Below the pieces are notes generated by a model. The model was not told where the DNA came from and did not search any database. It saw only the letters and a list, made by a program, of their open reading frames with translations. 64,000 bases of DNA from Rhodovulum sp. 12E13 (GTDB lineage Bacteria; Pseudomonadota; Alphaproteobacteria; Rhodobacterales; Rhodobacteraceae): NCBI RefSeq assembly GCF_003340565.1, contig NZ_QPLK01000005.1:124001-188000 (forward strand), given 5' to 3'. Below, in pieces: positions 40,695 to 51,348 of the stretch (positions are counted from its first letter, which is position 1; every line of letters begins with the position of its first letter). The position numbers were made by a program, and so were the translations under genes.

Positions 40695-42554
40695 TCATTC
40701 GGCAGCCTCCGGGGCGGGGGGCGCGTCGGCGCCGATGAAGCCGCCGGACTGCCGCTCCCAGAAGCGGGCGTAGAGGCCGCCCTTCGCCAGCAGGTCGGCA
40801 TGCGGGCCTTCCTCGACGATGCGGCCCGCATCGAGCACCAGAATCCGATCCATCCGCGCGATGGTCGACAGGCGGTGGGCGATGGCGATCACCGTCTTTC
40901 CCTCCATCACGCCGTAGAGCGTGTCCTGGATCGCGGCCTCGACCTCGGAATCGAGGGCGCTCGTCGCCTCGTCGAGCACGAGGATCGGCGCGTCCTTCAG
41001 GATCACGCGGGCGAGCGCGATGCGCTGGCGCTGGCCACCCGACAGCTTCACCCCGCGCTCGCCCACCAGCGAGTGGTAGCCCGAGTTGCCCTCGGCATCG
41101 GACAGCGCCTCGATGAAATCGTGCGCGGCGGCGCGGCGGGCGGCGGCCACCATCTCGTCCCACGTCGCCTCGGGGCGGCCGTACAGGATGTTGTCGGCGA
41201 TCGAGCGATGCAACAGGGCCGAGTCCTGCTGGACCATGCCGATCTGGCGGCGCAAGGAGTCCTGCGTGACGCGCGCGATGTCCTGCCCGTCGATCTCGAT
41301 GCGCCCCGCCTCGGCGTCGTAGAAGCGCAGCAGCAGCTTGACGAGCGTCGACTTGCCGGCGCCCGAGCGGCCGATCAGGCCGACCTTCTCGCCGGGCTCG
41401 ATGGTCAGCGACAGCCGGTCGAGCCCGCCGGCGCCGCGCCCGTAATGGTGCGACACGCCGCGGAAGTCGATCCGCGCGTCGCTCATCTGCAGGGCGGGGG
41501 CGCCGGGCCTGTCGGTCAGGGTGATGGGCTGGGCAATCGTCTCCATCCCCTCGGCCACGACGCCGAGCTGGCGGAAGAAGTTCGACACCGCCCACATGAT
41601 CCACCCGGTCATGGCGTTCAGCCGCAGCGTCAGGGCGGTGGCGGCGGCCACGACGCCGACGCTCGCCGTGCCGCCGGCCCAGAGCGCGATGGCCCAGCCG
41701 ACGACACCGACGATCAACAGGCCGTTCAGCGTGACCAGCGTCACGTCCATGATCGTGTAGATCCGCATCTCTTTCTGGAAGGTGCGGCGGGCGTGGTCGA
41801 TCGCCTCCTTCGCGTAGTCGAGTTCGCGGTCGTGGTGGGCGAACATCTTGACCGCGTGGATGTTCGTGTAGCTGTCCACCACGCGGCCCGTGACCGCCGA
41901 GCGCGCGTCCGACGCCGCCTTCGAGGCGGGGCCGACATGGCGGATCGTCCACGCCACGAGCAGGCCGTAGAGGGCGAACCAGACCAGCAGCGGCACCACC
42001 AGCCGCGGGTCGGACCCCCACAGCAGGATGGCGGCGCCCACCGCGTAGGCGAGGGCGAAGGTGATCGCGTCGAACACCTGGAACATCGCCTCGCCCGCGG
42101 CAGGGGGCGTCTGCATGATGCGGTTGGCAATGCGTCCGGCGAAATCGTTCTCGAACCAGCCGACCGACTGGCGAAGGACGTGCCGATGCGCCCGCCAGCG
42201 GAACAGGGTGCCGTAATTGGGCAGGAGCGTGTTGTTGAGGATCAGCACGTCGAGCGCCTGCACCGCCGGCCGCAGCAGCAGGATGAAGGCCGCCGCGAGC
42301 AGCAGCTCCAGCCCGTGCGCCCGCCACACCTCGGCGGGCGACGTACCGCTCAGGATGTCGACGACCCGGCCCATGTAGAAGATCAGGCCGACCTCGATGG
42401 CCGCCACGACCACGGAGAGCAGCGTCGCCCAGCCGAACATGGCCCGGAACGGCTGCGAGTAGCTCCACACGAACGGCCACAACCGGCGCGGCGGCGCGTC
42501 GGTCTCTTCGTAGTCGACATAGGGGTCGACCAGATTCTCGAAACGGCGGAACAT
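40695..42554 (-). CDS. ABC exporter, fused permease/ATPase (first of pair)
   Basis: Half-transporter of 619 residues, paralogous to the next gene. The membrane domain begins after MFRRFENLVDPYVDYEETDA; the ATPase domain has Walker A GRSGAGKST, signature LSGGQRQRIALARVIL, Walker B ILVLDEATSALD and AIAHRLST. The start at ATG 42554 is taken from the conserved N-terminus; an in-frame opening extends upstream without a ribosome binding site. Expected to pair with the following gene. Lies downstream of the CCA-adding enzyme in the minus-strand run. Confidence 0.9.
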   Translation of the reverse strand: MFRRFENLVDPYVDYEETDAPPRRLWPFVWSYSQPFRAMFGWATLLSVVVAAIEVGLIFYMGRVVDILSGTSPAEVWRAHGLELLLAAAFILLLRPAVQALDVLILNNTLLPNYGTLFRWRAHRHVLRQSVGWFENDFAGRIANRIMQTPPAAGEAMFQVFDAITFALAYAVGAAILLWGSDPRLVVPLLVWFALYGLLVAWTIRHVGPASKAASDARSAVTGRVVDSYTNIHAVKMFAHHDRELDYAKEAIDHARRTFQKEMRIYTIMDVTLVTLNGLLIVGVVGWAIALWAGGTASVGVVAAATALTLRLNAMTGWIMWAVSNFFRQLGVVAEGMETIAQPITLTDRPGAPALQMSDARIDFRGVSHHYGRGAGGLDRLSLTIEPGEKVGLIGRSGAGKSTLVKLLLRFYDAEAGRIEIDGQDIARVTQDSLRRQIGMVQQDSALLHRSIADNILYGRPEATWDEMVAAARRAAAHDFIEALSDAEGNSGYHSLVGERGVKLSGGQRQRIALARVILKDAPILVLDEATSALDSEVEAAIQDTLYGVMEGKTVIAIAHRLSTIARMDRILVLDAGRIVEEGPHADLLAKGGLYARFWERQSGGFIGADAPPAPEAAE

Positions 42555-42646
42555 CGGCGTCGGGGTCCGGCACGGGGGCTGCGATCGCGGGGGACGTAGC
42601 CCGTCCCCGTTACAGGAAAACCGCGGCGGCGGAAACGGTGCCGAGG

Positions 42647-43828
42647 TCAGCCGTCGTCGGGGCGCGCGAGAAGCGCGTCCTTGCCGAGGGTCAGACCGGA
42701 CTCGATCCACGCCGCTTCGAGTTGCTTCAGCCGCGCGCCGAGGGCCGCACCCTCGTAGGCAGGCATCAGGTCGGCCGGCTTCACCGGGAACTCGGCGGCG
42801 GCGCCCCGCGCGACGGCGGCGGCCATGCCGGCGGGCAAGCCCTGGGCGGAGAGAGCGGCGCGAATTGCAAGCGCGGCGTGGGCGTCTTCCGCGCCCAGCC
42901 GCCACCCGAGCTCGGCCGCGCGGGCCTCGCCCGTGGCCGCGGCGCGCAGACGCTCGACGCGGCGCGCCTCTGCCTTCGACAGGCGCAAGCGGTCGGCCAC
43001 CTCTTCTCCGCCGAGGGCGGCGAGGCGGGCGATGGCGTCGGGCGTCGACCCTGGCGCGCGGCTCTGCGCCGGCTCGAGCGCCGTCAGGCGGGCGACCGCC
43101 ATCGCGTCGGCCCCGGGCAGCACGCGGTGCAGGATCCCGGTGCGCTCCATCGCGGCCAGCGCGCGCGAGGGGTCGGGCGCGGCGAGCAGCTTCTTGATCT
43201 CGCCGCCGATCCGCTCGGCCGAGATGCGGGCGAGCCCGTCGGCCCCTTCGGCGCAGGCCGCCAGCCCCTCGGGGTCGAACCCGCCCTCGGGGTCGGCATA
43301 CCAGGCGTGGAAGCGGAAAAAGCGCAGGATGCGCAGGTAATCCTCGTGCACCCGCGCGGTGGCATCGCCCACGAAGCGCAGCCGCCGCGCCCGCAGGTCG
43401 GGCAGGCCGCCCAGCGGGTCGACGATACGGCCGCGCGGATCGCAATAGAGGGCGTTCATCGTGAAGTCCCGGCGCGCGGCATCTTCGGCCACGTCGCCCG
43501 AAAACCGCACCGTGGCGTGGCGGCCGTGCGTCTCGATGTCGGCGCGGAAGGTCGTCACCTCGACCGGGTGGTGGCGGTGGACGACGGTAACGGTGCCGTG
43601 GTCGATGCCGGTGGGCACGGCCTTGAGCCCGGCCGCCTCGGCCAGCGCGATCACCCGCTCGGGGCGGGCGTCGGTCGACAGGTCGAGATCCGTGACCGGC
43701 ACACCGAGAAGCGCGTTGCGCACGCAGCCCCCGACAAACAGCGCCTGATGTCCGGCACCCTCGAGAGCGGTGGTGACGGCGCGGGCATCCTCGCCAGAGA
43801 GCCAGTCGGCGTCGATCGTCTCGGTCAT
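42647..43828 (-). CDS. CCA-adding enzyme / poly(A) polymerase-type nucleotidyltransferase
   Basis: Class II tRNA nucleotidyltransferase-family enzyme of 393 residues. The nucleotidyltransferase head has GGCVRNALLG (33-42) with the catalytic aspartates D47 and D49 (TDLDLSTDA); RDFTMNALYCDPRGRIVDPLGG and the RLLRILRFFRFHAWY-like neck segment (here DYLRILRFFRFHAWY) follow. CCA addition to tRNA or RNA tailing cannot be told apart from sequence alone; alphaproteobacterial members in this position are usually annotated CCA tRNA nucleotidyltransferase. Fourteen bases after the Nudix gene. Confidence 0.9.
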   Translation of the reverse strand: MTETIDADWLSGEDARAVTTALEGAGHQALFVGGCVRNALLGVPVTDLDLSTDARPERVIALAEAAGLKAVPTGIDHGTVTVVHRHHPVEVTTFRADIETHGRHATVRFSGDVAEDAARRDFTMNALYCDPRGRIVDPLGGLPDLRARRLRFVGDATARVHEDYLRILRFFRFHAWYADPEGGFDPEGLAACAEGADGLARISAERIGGEIKKLLAAPDPSRALAAMERTGILHRVLPGADAMAVARLTALEPAQSRAPGSTPDAIARLAALGGEEVADRLRLSKAEARRVERLRAAATGEARAAELGWRLGAEDAHAALAIRAALSAQGLPAGMAAAVARGAAAEFPVKPADLMPAYEGAALGARLKQLEAAWIESGLTLGKDALLARPDDG

Positions 43829-43841
43829 GTGCAGCCCTGTC

Positions 43842-44462
43842 TCACGCCGAGAGGCGGTCGGCCAGACCCCGCAGCATCCGCGCGGTGGCACCCCAGACAT
43901 AATAGGGGCCGTAGGGCAGCACGTAGTAGCGCCGCCAGGTGCCGCGCCAGCGCCGCTGCTCGACGGCGTAATTGGCGGGGTCCGCGACATGGAAAAAGGG
44001 GAGGGTGAAGACCTCGGCCACCTCGCCCGCCTCGGGCACCGGCGCGAAGGCGGGCACGAGGGCGACGACCGGGGTGACGGAAAAGCCCGTGACCGTCTCG
44101 TGCTCCGGAAGGGTGCCGAGCACGTCTGCCGTCGCGGGATCGAGCCCCACCTCTTCGTGCGCCTCGCGCAGGGCGGCGGCGGTCGCGTCGGCATCGCCGG
44201 GGTCGACCCGGCCGCCGGGAAAGGCGACCTGCCCGGGGTGGTGCTTGAGCCGCGAGGACCGCTTGGTGAGCAGCAGGCTTGGGCCGCCGGGGCCCTCGAT
44301 GACCGGAACGAGCACGCCGGCATCCCGCAACGTGCGGCCGGGCGGCAGCGTCAGACCGGGGTTGAGATCGTGGTCGGCGGTGGGGCCGCCCCGCACGGCC
44401 ACGGCGCGAGCGAGGCGGGCGCGCAGCCCCTCGCTCGCCAGCGTGGCCGCGGCAGGGCTCAT
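43842..44462 (-). CDS. Nudix hydrolase, CoA pyrophosphatase-like
   Basis: Nudix enzyme of 206 residues. The Nudix box is GGRVDPGDADATAAALREA followed by HEEVGL, and it is preceded by LLTKRSSRLKHHPGQVAFPG, typical of the NudL/CoA pyrophosphatase group, which cleaves CoA into 4'-phosphopantetheine and 3',5'-ADP. The C-terminus ends YYVWGATARMLRGLADRL. The ATG overlaps the stop of hslO by four bases (ATGA). The order hslO-Nudix-CCA enzyme suggests one transcript. Confidence 0.88.
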   Translation of the reverse strand: MSPAAATLASEGLRARLARAVAVRGGPTADHDLNPGLTLPPGRTLRDAGVLVPVIEGPGGPSLLLTKRSSRLKHHPGQVAFPGGRVDPGDADATAAALREAHEEVGLDPATADVLGTLPEHETVTGFSVTPVVALVPAFAPVPEAGEVAEVFTLPFFHVADPANYAVEQRRWRGTWRRYYVLPYGPYYVWGATARMLRGLADRLSA

Positions 44463-45523
44463 GCGCGGCCGCCGCGGCCGGTCGCGGTCCACCCGCCGCG
44501 ACCCGTTGCTGGCCGGTCTTCGGGCCGCTCTCCCTCCGGCGCCTCGCGCGTCGCCTCGAAGCCGAGCGTCGCCGGGTCGAACTCGTAATGCGCGCCGCAG
44601 AACTGGCAGTCGGCGGTGACGATCCCCTCGTCGGTGGTCATAGTCGCGATGTCCTTGGCCGAGTAGATCGACAGCGACTGCCGCACCTTGGCCGGCGAGC
44701 ACGAGCAGCCGAAGGCGACCGGCTGGGCGTCGAAGACGCGCGGCGCCTCCTCGTGGAAGAGGCGCACCAGCAGGTCGGTCGGCTGCACGTCGGGGCCGAC
44801 GAGTTCCATCGCCTCGACCGTGTCGAGCAGCATGTTGACGCGCGACCAGTCCTCCGCGCCGTCGCCATCGACGATGTCGGCCGCGCGCAGCAGGCCGCCC
44901 GCACCCGAGCCGCCGCCCTGCGCGACGTGCTCGCCGACCTCGGGCATGTGCTGGATCATCACGCCGCCCGCGCGCCAGTGTTCCGGGCCGCCGGGCCGCT
45001 TCGCCCGGCCGTGGGTCAGGGCGAAGCGCGTGGGCAGCTGCTCGGACTGGGCGAAGTAGGTCTCGGCGCAGGCGGCGAGGCTGCCGCCATCGAGCGGCGT
45101 GATCCCCTGGTAGGGGGCCATGCCGGCCCCCTGGTCGATCAGGATGGCGAAATAGCCCTTGCCGATCAGGTCGAAGGGGCGGCCCGTCAGCCGTTTCTCG
45201 GGGTCGAAGCTGGCGTAGGCGCGGATGCGCGCGGGCGCGCCGTCTTCGCTGGGGCCAAAGTAATCCGTCGCGATCAGGCGGGCGGGGCCGTCGCCGCGCA
45301 CCTGCAGCGACAGCTTCCAGCGCAGCTTGATCGTCTGGCCGATGAGCGCGGTCAGCAGCGCCATCTCGGCCACCAGCGCCTCGATGGCGGGGGGATAGTC
45401 GTGCTGTTCGAGCACGCGGTCGAGCGTGTCGTCGAGCCGCGCGACGCGGCCGCGGATGTCGGCGCGGTCGAGCTGGAAGGGCAGGACGGTATCGTCCCAC
45501 GCGATTTGAGAACCGAGAGTCAT
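44459..45523 (-). CDS. hslO: Redox-regulated chaperone Hsp33
   Basis: Cytoplasmic holdase turned on by oxidation. N-terminal substrate-binding region (FQLDRADIRGRVARLDDTLD onward) and a C-terminal redox switch with CSCSPAK and CQFC, four zinc-binding cysteines matching the family CxC...CxxC pattern. A poorly conserved Gly/Arg-rich tail follows, extending the protein to 354 residues. First gene of the long minus-strand operon. Divergent from a small Nudix gene; 76 bases separate the starts. Confidence 0.94.
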   Translation of the reverse strand: MTLGSQIAWDDTVLPFQLDRADIRGRVARLDDTLDRVLEQHDYPPAIEALVAEMALLTALIGQTIKLRWKLSLQVRGDGPARLIATDYFGPSEDGAPARIRAYASFDPEKRLTGRPFDLIGKGYFAILIDQGAGMAPYQGITPLDGGSLAACAETYFAQSEQLPTRFALTHGRAKRPGGPEHWRAGGVMIQHMPEVGEHVAQGGGSGAGGLLRAADIVDGDGAEDWSRVNMLLDTVEAMELVGPDVQPTDLLVRLFHEEAPRVFDAQPVAFGCSCSPAKVRQSLSIYSAKDIATMTTDEGIVTADCQFCGAHYEFDPATLGFEATREAPEGERPEDRPATGRGGWTATGRGGRA

Positions 45524-45599
45524 GGGTTTCCTTGGGTGCCGGCGGTTGGCATACCGCAGCCATGTAGGGGCGACAACGGCGCGCGCAAAGGGAGGGCGA

Positions 45600-46037
45600 A
45601 TGATCCCACGGGTGGGAGAGCGGGTGCGGGCGGGGCAGGCCTATACAAGCCGGCCCGGGGCCTACGCGGTGCTGCTGCGGGGCCGAGACGTGCTGCTGAC
45701 CCACCAGGACGCGCCCGCGCCCGAGTTCCAGCTGCCGGGCGGCGGGGTCGATCCCGGCGAACACCCGATTGCCGCGCTGCACCGCGAGGTATGGGAAGAG
45801 ACGGGGTGGAAGATGGCGCTGAAGCGCCGCCTCGGGGCCTTTCGCCGCTTCACCTACATGCCCGAATACGACCTCTGGGCCGAGAAGGTGTGCACCGTCT
45901 ACCTGGGCCAAGCCGTGCGACGGCTCGGCCCGCCGGTGGAGGAGGGGCACACGGCGCACCTCGTGCCGCTGCCGCTCGCGGTCGAGATGGTCGGCAACGA
46001 CGGCGACCGGATGTTCCTTCGCCGCCTGATGCGCTGA
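45600..46037 (+). CDS. Nudix hydrolase
   Basis: Small Nudix protein of 145 residues. The box is GGGVDPGEHPIAALHREVWEE followed by TGW (about 47-70), preceded by LLTHQDAPAPEFQLPG. A good AAGGGAGGG precedes ATG 45600. Single-gene unit, divergent from hslO and convergent with the phosphatase gene at 46 kb. Candidate substrates include damaged nucleotides or ADP-sugars, but the sequence does not decide. Confidence 0.8.
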   Translation: MIPRVGERVRAGQAYTSRPGAYAVLLRGRDVLLTHQDAPAPEFQLPGGGVDPGEHPIAALHREVWEETGWKMALKRRLGAFRRFTYMPEYDLWAEKVCTVYLGQAVRRLGPPVEEGHTAHLVPLPLAVEMVGNDGDRMFLRRLMR

Positions 46038-46039
46038 CC

Positions 46040-47377
46040 TCACCCCTTGGCCGCGCGCGGCCCGCCGTACTCGAACAGGACCGCGGAGATGTCGTCGCCG
46101 AATTCCTCGCCGTCGGCGTAGGTGGCGAGATCCCAGGTGAGCGCCTCGAGAAAGCCCTGCCCCGTCAGGCCGGCATTGCGGCGCACGAGCCGCTCGAGAC
46201 CGGCCTCCTCGAGCATCTGGCCCGACGGGTTCTCGCACTCGGTGATCCCGTCGGAGATGAACAGCAGCCGGTCGCCGGGGGCGAGCGTAACGGAGAGATC
46301 GGCGAACGGCGCCTCCTCGATCAGGCCGACGGGCGGGCCACCCTCGCCCAGCCGCTCTATCCGGCCGCCCTTGCGCTGGATCAGCGGGTGGGGGTGGCCT
46401 GCCTGCACCATCCGCACCGCGCCGCTCGCCAGGTCGATCTCGGCGAAGAGCATGGTGAAATATGTGTCGGTCGCCATCTCGGCGAGCGAGATCAGGTTGA
46501 GCCGCCGGGCGACCTCCGCGGGGGGGTGACACGCGATGAGGCCGTCGTCGCCCTGGCCGAGGGCCACGTTGCGGTCGGGCATGCTGGAGGCGAAGTAGGA
46601 GGAGAGCCGCGCCGTCATGAGCGCCGAGGCAACGCCATGACCGGAGACGTCGATGGCATAGATCGCGAGGCGGTCGTCGCCCACGGGAAAGAAACCGACG
46701 AGATCGCCGCCCACATGCCCCGAAGGCCGCAGCAGCAGCGAGACCTGGCTGGCACCGAACTGGCGGAACCGCTCCTTCACCAGCGATTGCTGCAGCTTGC
46801 GGGCCTCGATCAGATCCTTGTCGACGGCCTCGTAGACCTCCTGCAGCTCGGCCAGCGTGCCGAGCAGCAGGGCGTTCTTCTCGACGAGCTCGGCCTCCAT
46901 CCGCAGGACGCGGGCGCCGGCGGCCAGCCGGGCGCGCAGCTCCTCGCTCTGGACAGGCTTCGTGAGAAAGTCGTCGGCCCCCGAATCGAAGCCGGCAGCA
47001 ATCTCGCCCCGGTCGGACTTGGCGGTCAGCAGCAGGAAATACCCGTAGCTCTCCCGCTCCATCTGGCGGAAGCGGCGGCAGAACTCGGGGCCGTCCATGC
47101 CCGGCATCATCCAGTCGGAGATGACGAAGTCGGGCGGGTGGGCCGCGCACGCCGCGAGCGCCTCGTCGCCGCTTTCGGCCTCGCGCACGGAGTAGCCGAG
47201 CGTGCGGAGCTGGGCGCAGATGATCCGCCGCTGCATGCGGCTGTCGTCGACCACGAGCACGGAATACGACCGGCCCGGCGCCACGCCGCCTTCGGCCGGA
47301 TCGAGCGGGCGCGTCAGCGGGCGCGACCTACGCTCCGGCAGCGGGAGCTCTCGCTCGGTGGTGAACTGGCGCGACAC
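46040..47377 (-). CDS. Receiver-domain PP2C (SpoIIE/RsbU-type) phosphatase
   Basis: Fusion of an N-terminal response-regulator receiver (about 38-155) and a C-terminal SpoIIE-type serine phosphatase. The receiver has D44-D45, phosphoacceptor D88 (VISDWMMPGMDG), T118 and K140. The phosphatase has the metal-binding GHVGGDLVG, DVSGHGVASALM and GDD-type end (EFGDDISAV). A helix linking the two (KDLIEARKLQQSLV) is the usual signalling helix. GTG start at 47377. The architecture matches RbaY of R. capsulatus, a partner-switching phosphatase affecting gene transfer agent production; an orthology claim is inference. Divergent from an Hpt gene. Confidence 0.88.
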   Translation of the reverse strand: MSRQFTTERELPLPERRSRPLTRPLDPAEGGVAPGRSYSVLVVDDSRMQRRIICAQLRTLGYSVREAESGDEALAACAAHPPDFVISDWMMPGMDGPEFCRRFRQMERESYGYFLLLTAKSDRGEIAAGFDSGADDFLTKPVQSEELRARLAAGARVLRMEAELVEKNALLLGTLAELQEVYEAVDKDLIEARKLQQSLVKERFRQFGASQVSLLLRPSGHVGGDLVGFFPVGDDRLAIYAIDVSGHGVASALMTARLSSYFASSMPDRNVALGQGDDGLIACHPPAEVARRLNLISLAEMATDTYFTMLFAEIDLASGAVRMVQAGHPHPLIQRKGGRIERLGEGGPPVGLIEEAPFADLSVTLAPGDRLLFISDGITECENPSGQMLEEAGLERLVRRNAGLTGQGFLEALTWDLATYADGEEFGDDISAVLFEYGGPRAAKG

Positions 47378-47541
47378 GGAACCCCTGGACGAGCGGACGG
47401 AACTGGACAGGCGCGGGCCGTCGCGGGGAGCGACCCGTCGGCAGGCTTAGACCAGCGCGCTTAAGGGGCCGTGAACCGGCGGGGGAAAGAGAGGCTTAAC
47501 CCGCGCACGCTAGGCAGGCTGCGCAGGTCTGGAGGCAGCGC

Positions 47542-47922
47542 ATGTCCGACGGTGCAGGAGCGCCCGATCCTTCCCCGCCCGATCCGTCGGCGATCGACTG
47601 GCCGCGCGTGGCCGACTTGCGCGTCGAGATCGGCGACGACGAATTCGTCGAGGTGCTGGAGCTGTTCCTCACCGATTCCGACGAGATGGTGGAGGCGCTC
47701 GCCGGGCAGCCGCCCTCGGCCTACGAGGAGGCGCTGCACTCGCTCAAGGGCGCCGCGCTCAACATGGGGTTGTCGGGGCTGGCCGAGATCTGCCGGCAGG
47801 GCGAGCGGCTGGCGGCCGAGGGCCGCGCCGAGGAGGTGCAGATCGCGCTGGTTCTGACCGGATATGCGGCGGCGCGCGCCGCCCTGGTATCGGGCCTGCA
47901 GGCCGGCAAGGGCGGGGGCTGA
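47542..47922 (+). CDS. Histidine phosphotransfer (Hpt) protein
   Basis: 126-residue Hpt-domain protein with an acidic N-terminus and four helices. The phosphorylated histidine is H66 in ALHSLKGAALNMGL, the classical Hpt signature. It has no attached kinase or receiver domain, so it acts as a standalone phosphorelay shuttle. It is divergent from the receiver-phosphatase (164 bases between starts), making that protein's D88 its obvious candidate acceptor. A GC-rich hairpin follows its stop. Confidence 0.85.
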   Translation: MSDGAGAPDPSPPDPSAIDWPRVADLRVEIGDDEFVEVLELFLTDSDEMVEALAGQPPSAYEEALHSLKGAALNMGLSGLAEICRQGERLAAEGRAEEVQIALVLTGYAAARAALVSGLQAGKGGG

Positions 47923-47926
47923 CATC

Positions 47927-47948
47927 GCGGCGCGAAGATGCGCGCCGC
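47927..47948. terminator. GC hairpin between Hpt and ilvA 3' ends
   Basis: Arms GCGGCGCG and CGCGCCGC are perfectly complementary over eight bases with loop AAGATG. It occupies most of the 33-base gap between the convergent stops. There is no T-run, so it is a hairpin that could act with Rho or as a bidirectional barrier. Confidence 0.4.
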
Positions 47949-47955
47949 CAGGCGG

Positions 47956-49215
47956 TCAGAGCACGAATTCGCCGATGAGCTCGTCTGCGGTGATGTCGGT
48001 ATAGACGAAGCCGTGCGCCTCGAGCCGGTCGAACAGCGCGCCGAAGTTCTCGGCCCGGGCCGTCTCGATCCCGAGCAGCACTGAGCCGAAGTTGCGCGCG
48101 GATTTCTTGAGGTATTCGAAGCGCGCGATGTCGTCTTCAGGCCCGAGCATCTCGAGAAAGTCGCGCAGGGCGCCGGGGCGCTGGGGCAGGCGGAGGATGA
48201 CGTATTTCTTCTTGCCGGTGTAGCGCATGCTGCGCTCCTTCACCTCCGGCAGCCGCTCGAAGTCGAAATTGCCGCCCGAGGTGACGCAGACCACGCGCTT
48301 GCCCCTGATCTCGTCCGCCAGCCCTGGCAGCACGTCGACCGACAGCGCGCCCGCAGGTTCCAGCACGATGCCCTCGACGTTCAGCATCTCGAGGATGGTG
48401 CCGCAGATGCGGTTCTCTGGCGCGGCGATCAGATGCGCGGGGTCGACGCCCTTGAGCATGTCGAAGGTATGCCCGCCGATCCGGGCCACCGCCGCCCCAT
48501 CGACGAAGGTGTCGACCTTGTTCAGCGTGACCGGCGCCCCCTCGGCCAGCGCAGCGGCGAGGCTGGCGCCCCCTTCGGGCTCGACATAGCGGCAGGCGAT
48601 GCCCGGCGCCGCCGCGCGGAAATAGCCTGTCATGCCGGCCGACAGGCCCCCGCCGCCCACCGGCATCACCACGAGGTCGGGTTGCCCCATGCCCTGCGCC
48701 CCGGCCTGCGCGAGCAGTTCGACGGCGACCGAGGCCTGCCCCTCGATCACGTCGGGATCGTCGAAGGGGGCGAGAAAGTGCGCGCCCTGCTCGGCGCACC
48801 ACGCCTTCGCCTCGGCCAGCGTGTCGTCGACGTAGTCGCCGGTCAGCCGGATCTCGACCTGCGCGCCGCCGAAGGTGCGCGTCTTCATGATCTTCTGCTC
48901 GGGCGTGGTCACCGGCATGAAGATCACGCCACGTACCCCGAAGTGGCGGCAGACATAGGCCATGCCCTGCGCGTGGTTGCCCGCCGAGGCGGCGACGAAG
49001 AGCTGCTGCGCGGGGTCGCGCTCGAGCACCTTGCGCATGGCGTTGAAGGCGCCGCGCAGCTTGTAGGAACGGACGGGCGCCAGATCCTCGCGCTTGAGCC
49101 AGATGTCGGCGCCGTAACGCTCCGACAGGTGGTCGTTGCGCTGCAGTGGCGTCGGCGGGAAGAGGGTGCGCAGCCGCTCCTCTGCGGAGCGGGCGTCCTG
49201 GGCGAAGCTGGTCAT
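47956..49215 (-). CDS. ilvA: Threonine ammonia-lyase
   Basis: Cytoplasmic PLP enzyme that deaminates threonine to 2-oxobutyrate, the first step of isoleucine synthesis. The PLP lysine is K52 in SYKLRGAF. SAGNHAQGMAY and SGGNFDFERLPEV are family features, and a C-terminal ACT-like regulatory domain is present (residues about 325-419). Start at ATG 49215 (MTSFAQDARS). Divergent from the FkbM methyltransferase gene (79 bases). Feedback regulation by isoleucine is inferred from the ACT-like domain. Confidence 0.93.
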   Translation of the reverse strand: MTSFAQDARSAEERLRTLFPPTPLQRNDHLSERYGADIWLKREDLAPVRSYKLRGAFNAMRKVLERDPAQQLFVAASAGNHAQGMAYVCRHFGVRGVIFMPVTTPEQKIMKTRTFGGAQVEIRLTGDYVDDTLAEAKAWCAEQGAHFLAPFDDPDVIEGQASVAVELLAQAGAQGMGQPDLVVMPVGGGGLSAGMTGYFRAAAPGIACRYVEPEGGASLAAALAEGAPVTLNKVDTFVDGAAVARIGGHTFDMLKGVDPAHLIAAPENRICGTILEMLNVEGIVLEPAGALSVDVLPGLADEIRGKRVVCVTSGGNFDFERLPEVKERSMRYTGKKKYVILRLPQRPGALRDFLEMLGPEDDIARFEYLKKSARNFGSVLLGIETARAENFGALFDRLEAHGFVYTDITADELIGEFVL

Positions 49216-49294
49216 GGGCGGCGGTGTGGGCCATCGGCGGCGCCAAGGCAAGCGGACGCTTGCCCGAGGGGCATGGCGCGCCATCTGATCGACG

Positions 49295-50083
49295 ATGGAA
49301 GACGGGATGTCAGGCAGGGCGCCGCTGGCCGCCGGCATCGGGCGATCGCTGCGGATCTATTACGGCGATTCGGGTCGGGCGGCGCGCATGGACGCGCTGT
49401 ATGCGCGCTTCCTGCGGCCGGGCGCGCTGGCCTTCGACGTGGGCGCGCATGTGGGCGACCGGACAGCCTGCTTTCGCCGCCTCGGCGCCCGGGTGGTGGC
49501 GGTGGAGCCGCAGCCGGCGGCCCTGCGCGCCCTGCGGCTGATCCACGGCCGGGATGCGGGCGTCACGCTGGCGGGCGCGGCCGTCGGCGCCGCGGACGGG
49601 CGCGCGGCCCTGCGCGTGAACGTCGCCAACCCGACCGTCTCGACCCTGTCGGAGGGGTTCGTGGCCGCGGCGGCGGGCGCCGAGGGTTGGCAGGGCCAGC
49701 GGTGGGACAGGGTGGCGGATGTGCCCCTCACCACGCTCGACGCGCTGATCGCGGCGCATGGAGCACCCGACTTCGTCAAGGTCGATGTCGAGGGGATGGA
49801 GGACGTGGCGCTGGCGGGCCTGTCGCGCGCCGTGCCGGCCCTGTCGTTCGAGGTGACGACGATCCACCGTGGCGCGGCGCTCGGCGCGCTGGCGCAGGTG
49901 GCCGCGCTCGGCCCCTACCGCTTCGCGCTGTCGCTTGGCGAGGGGTTCGACCTGCCGGACGAGTGGGTGGGGGCGGAGACGATAGCACAGCGGATCGCCG
50001 CACTGCCGGACGCCGCCAATTCGGGCGACGTCTATGCCGTGCAAGACGGGGCGACGCTTGTCCCTGCCCGGGGCGCGGGGTAG
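49295..50083 (+). CDS. FkbM-family methyltransferase
   Basis: SAM-dependent methyltransferase of 262 residues from the FkbM group. The SAM motif is [15 protein letters not shown] (about 46-60), followed by [14 protein letters not shown], and [17 protein letters not shown] is the FkbM signature towards the C-terminus. Members methylate sugars or other metabolites in surface polysaccharide or natural product pathways, but the target here is unknown. It lies 31 bases upstream of argG, likely in one transcript despite no obvious functional link. Confidence 0.85.
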   Translation: MEDGMSGRAPLAAGIGRSLRIYYGDSGRAARMDALYARFLRPGALAFDVGAHVGDRTACFRRLGARVVAVEPQPAALRALRLIHGRDAGVTLAGAAVGAADGRAALRVNVANPTVSTLSEGFVAAAAGAEGWQGQRWDRVADVPLTTLDALIAAHGAPDFVKVDVEGMEDVALAGLSRAVPALSFEVTTIHRGAALGALAQVAALGPYRFALSLGEGFDLPDEWVGAETIAQRIAALPDAANSGDVYAVQDGATLVPARGAG

Positions 50084-50114
50084 AGGGCGCCGTCAGTCCG
50101 AAGCGGAGTGCCCC

Positions 50115-51338
<1,224 letters not shown>

Positions 51339-51348
51339 CGGCGGGCGG

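Noticed and set aside
43842-47150. A 1102-codon open frame spanning the Nudix, hslO and phosphatase genes
   Set aside because: Only its last 206 codons are real (the Nudix hydrolase); the remainder is out of frame with hslO and the phosphatase and is low-complexity Arg/Ala/Pro.
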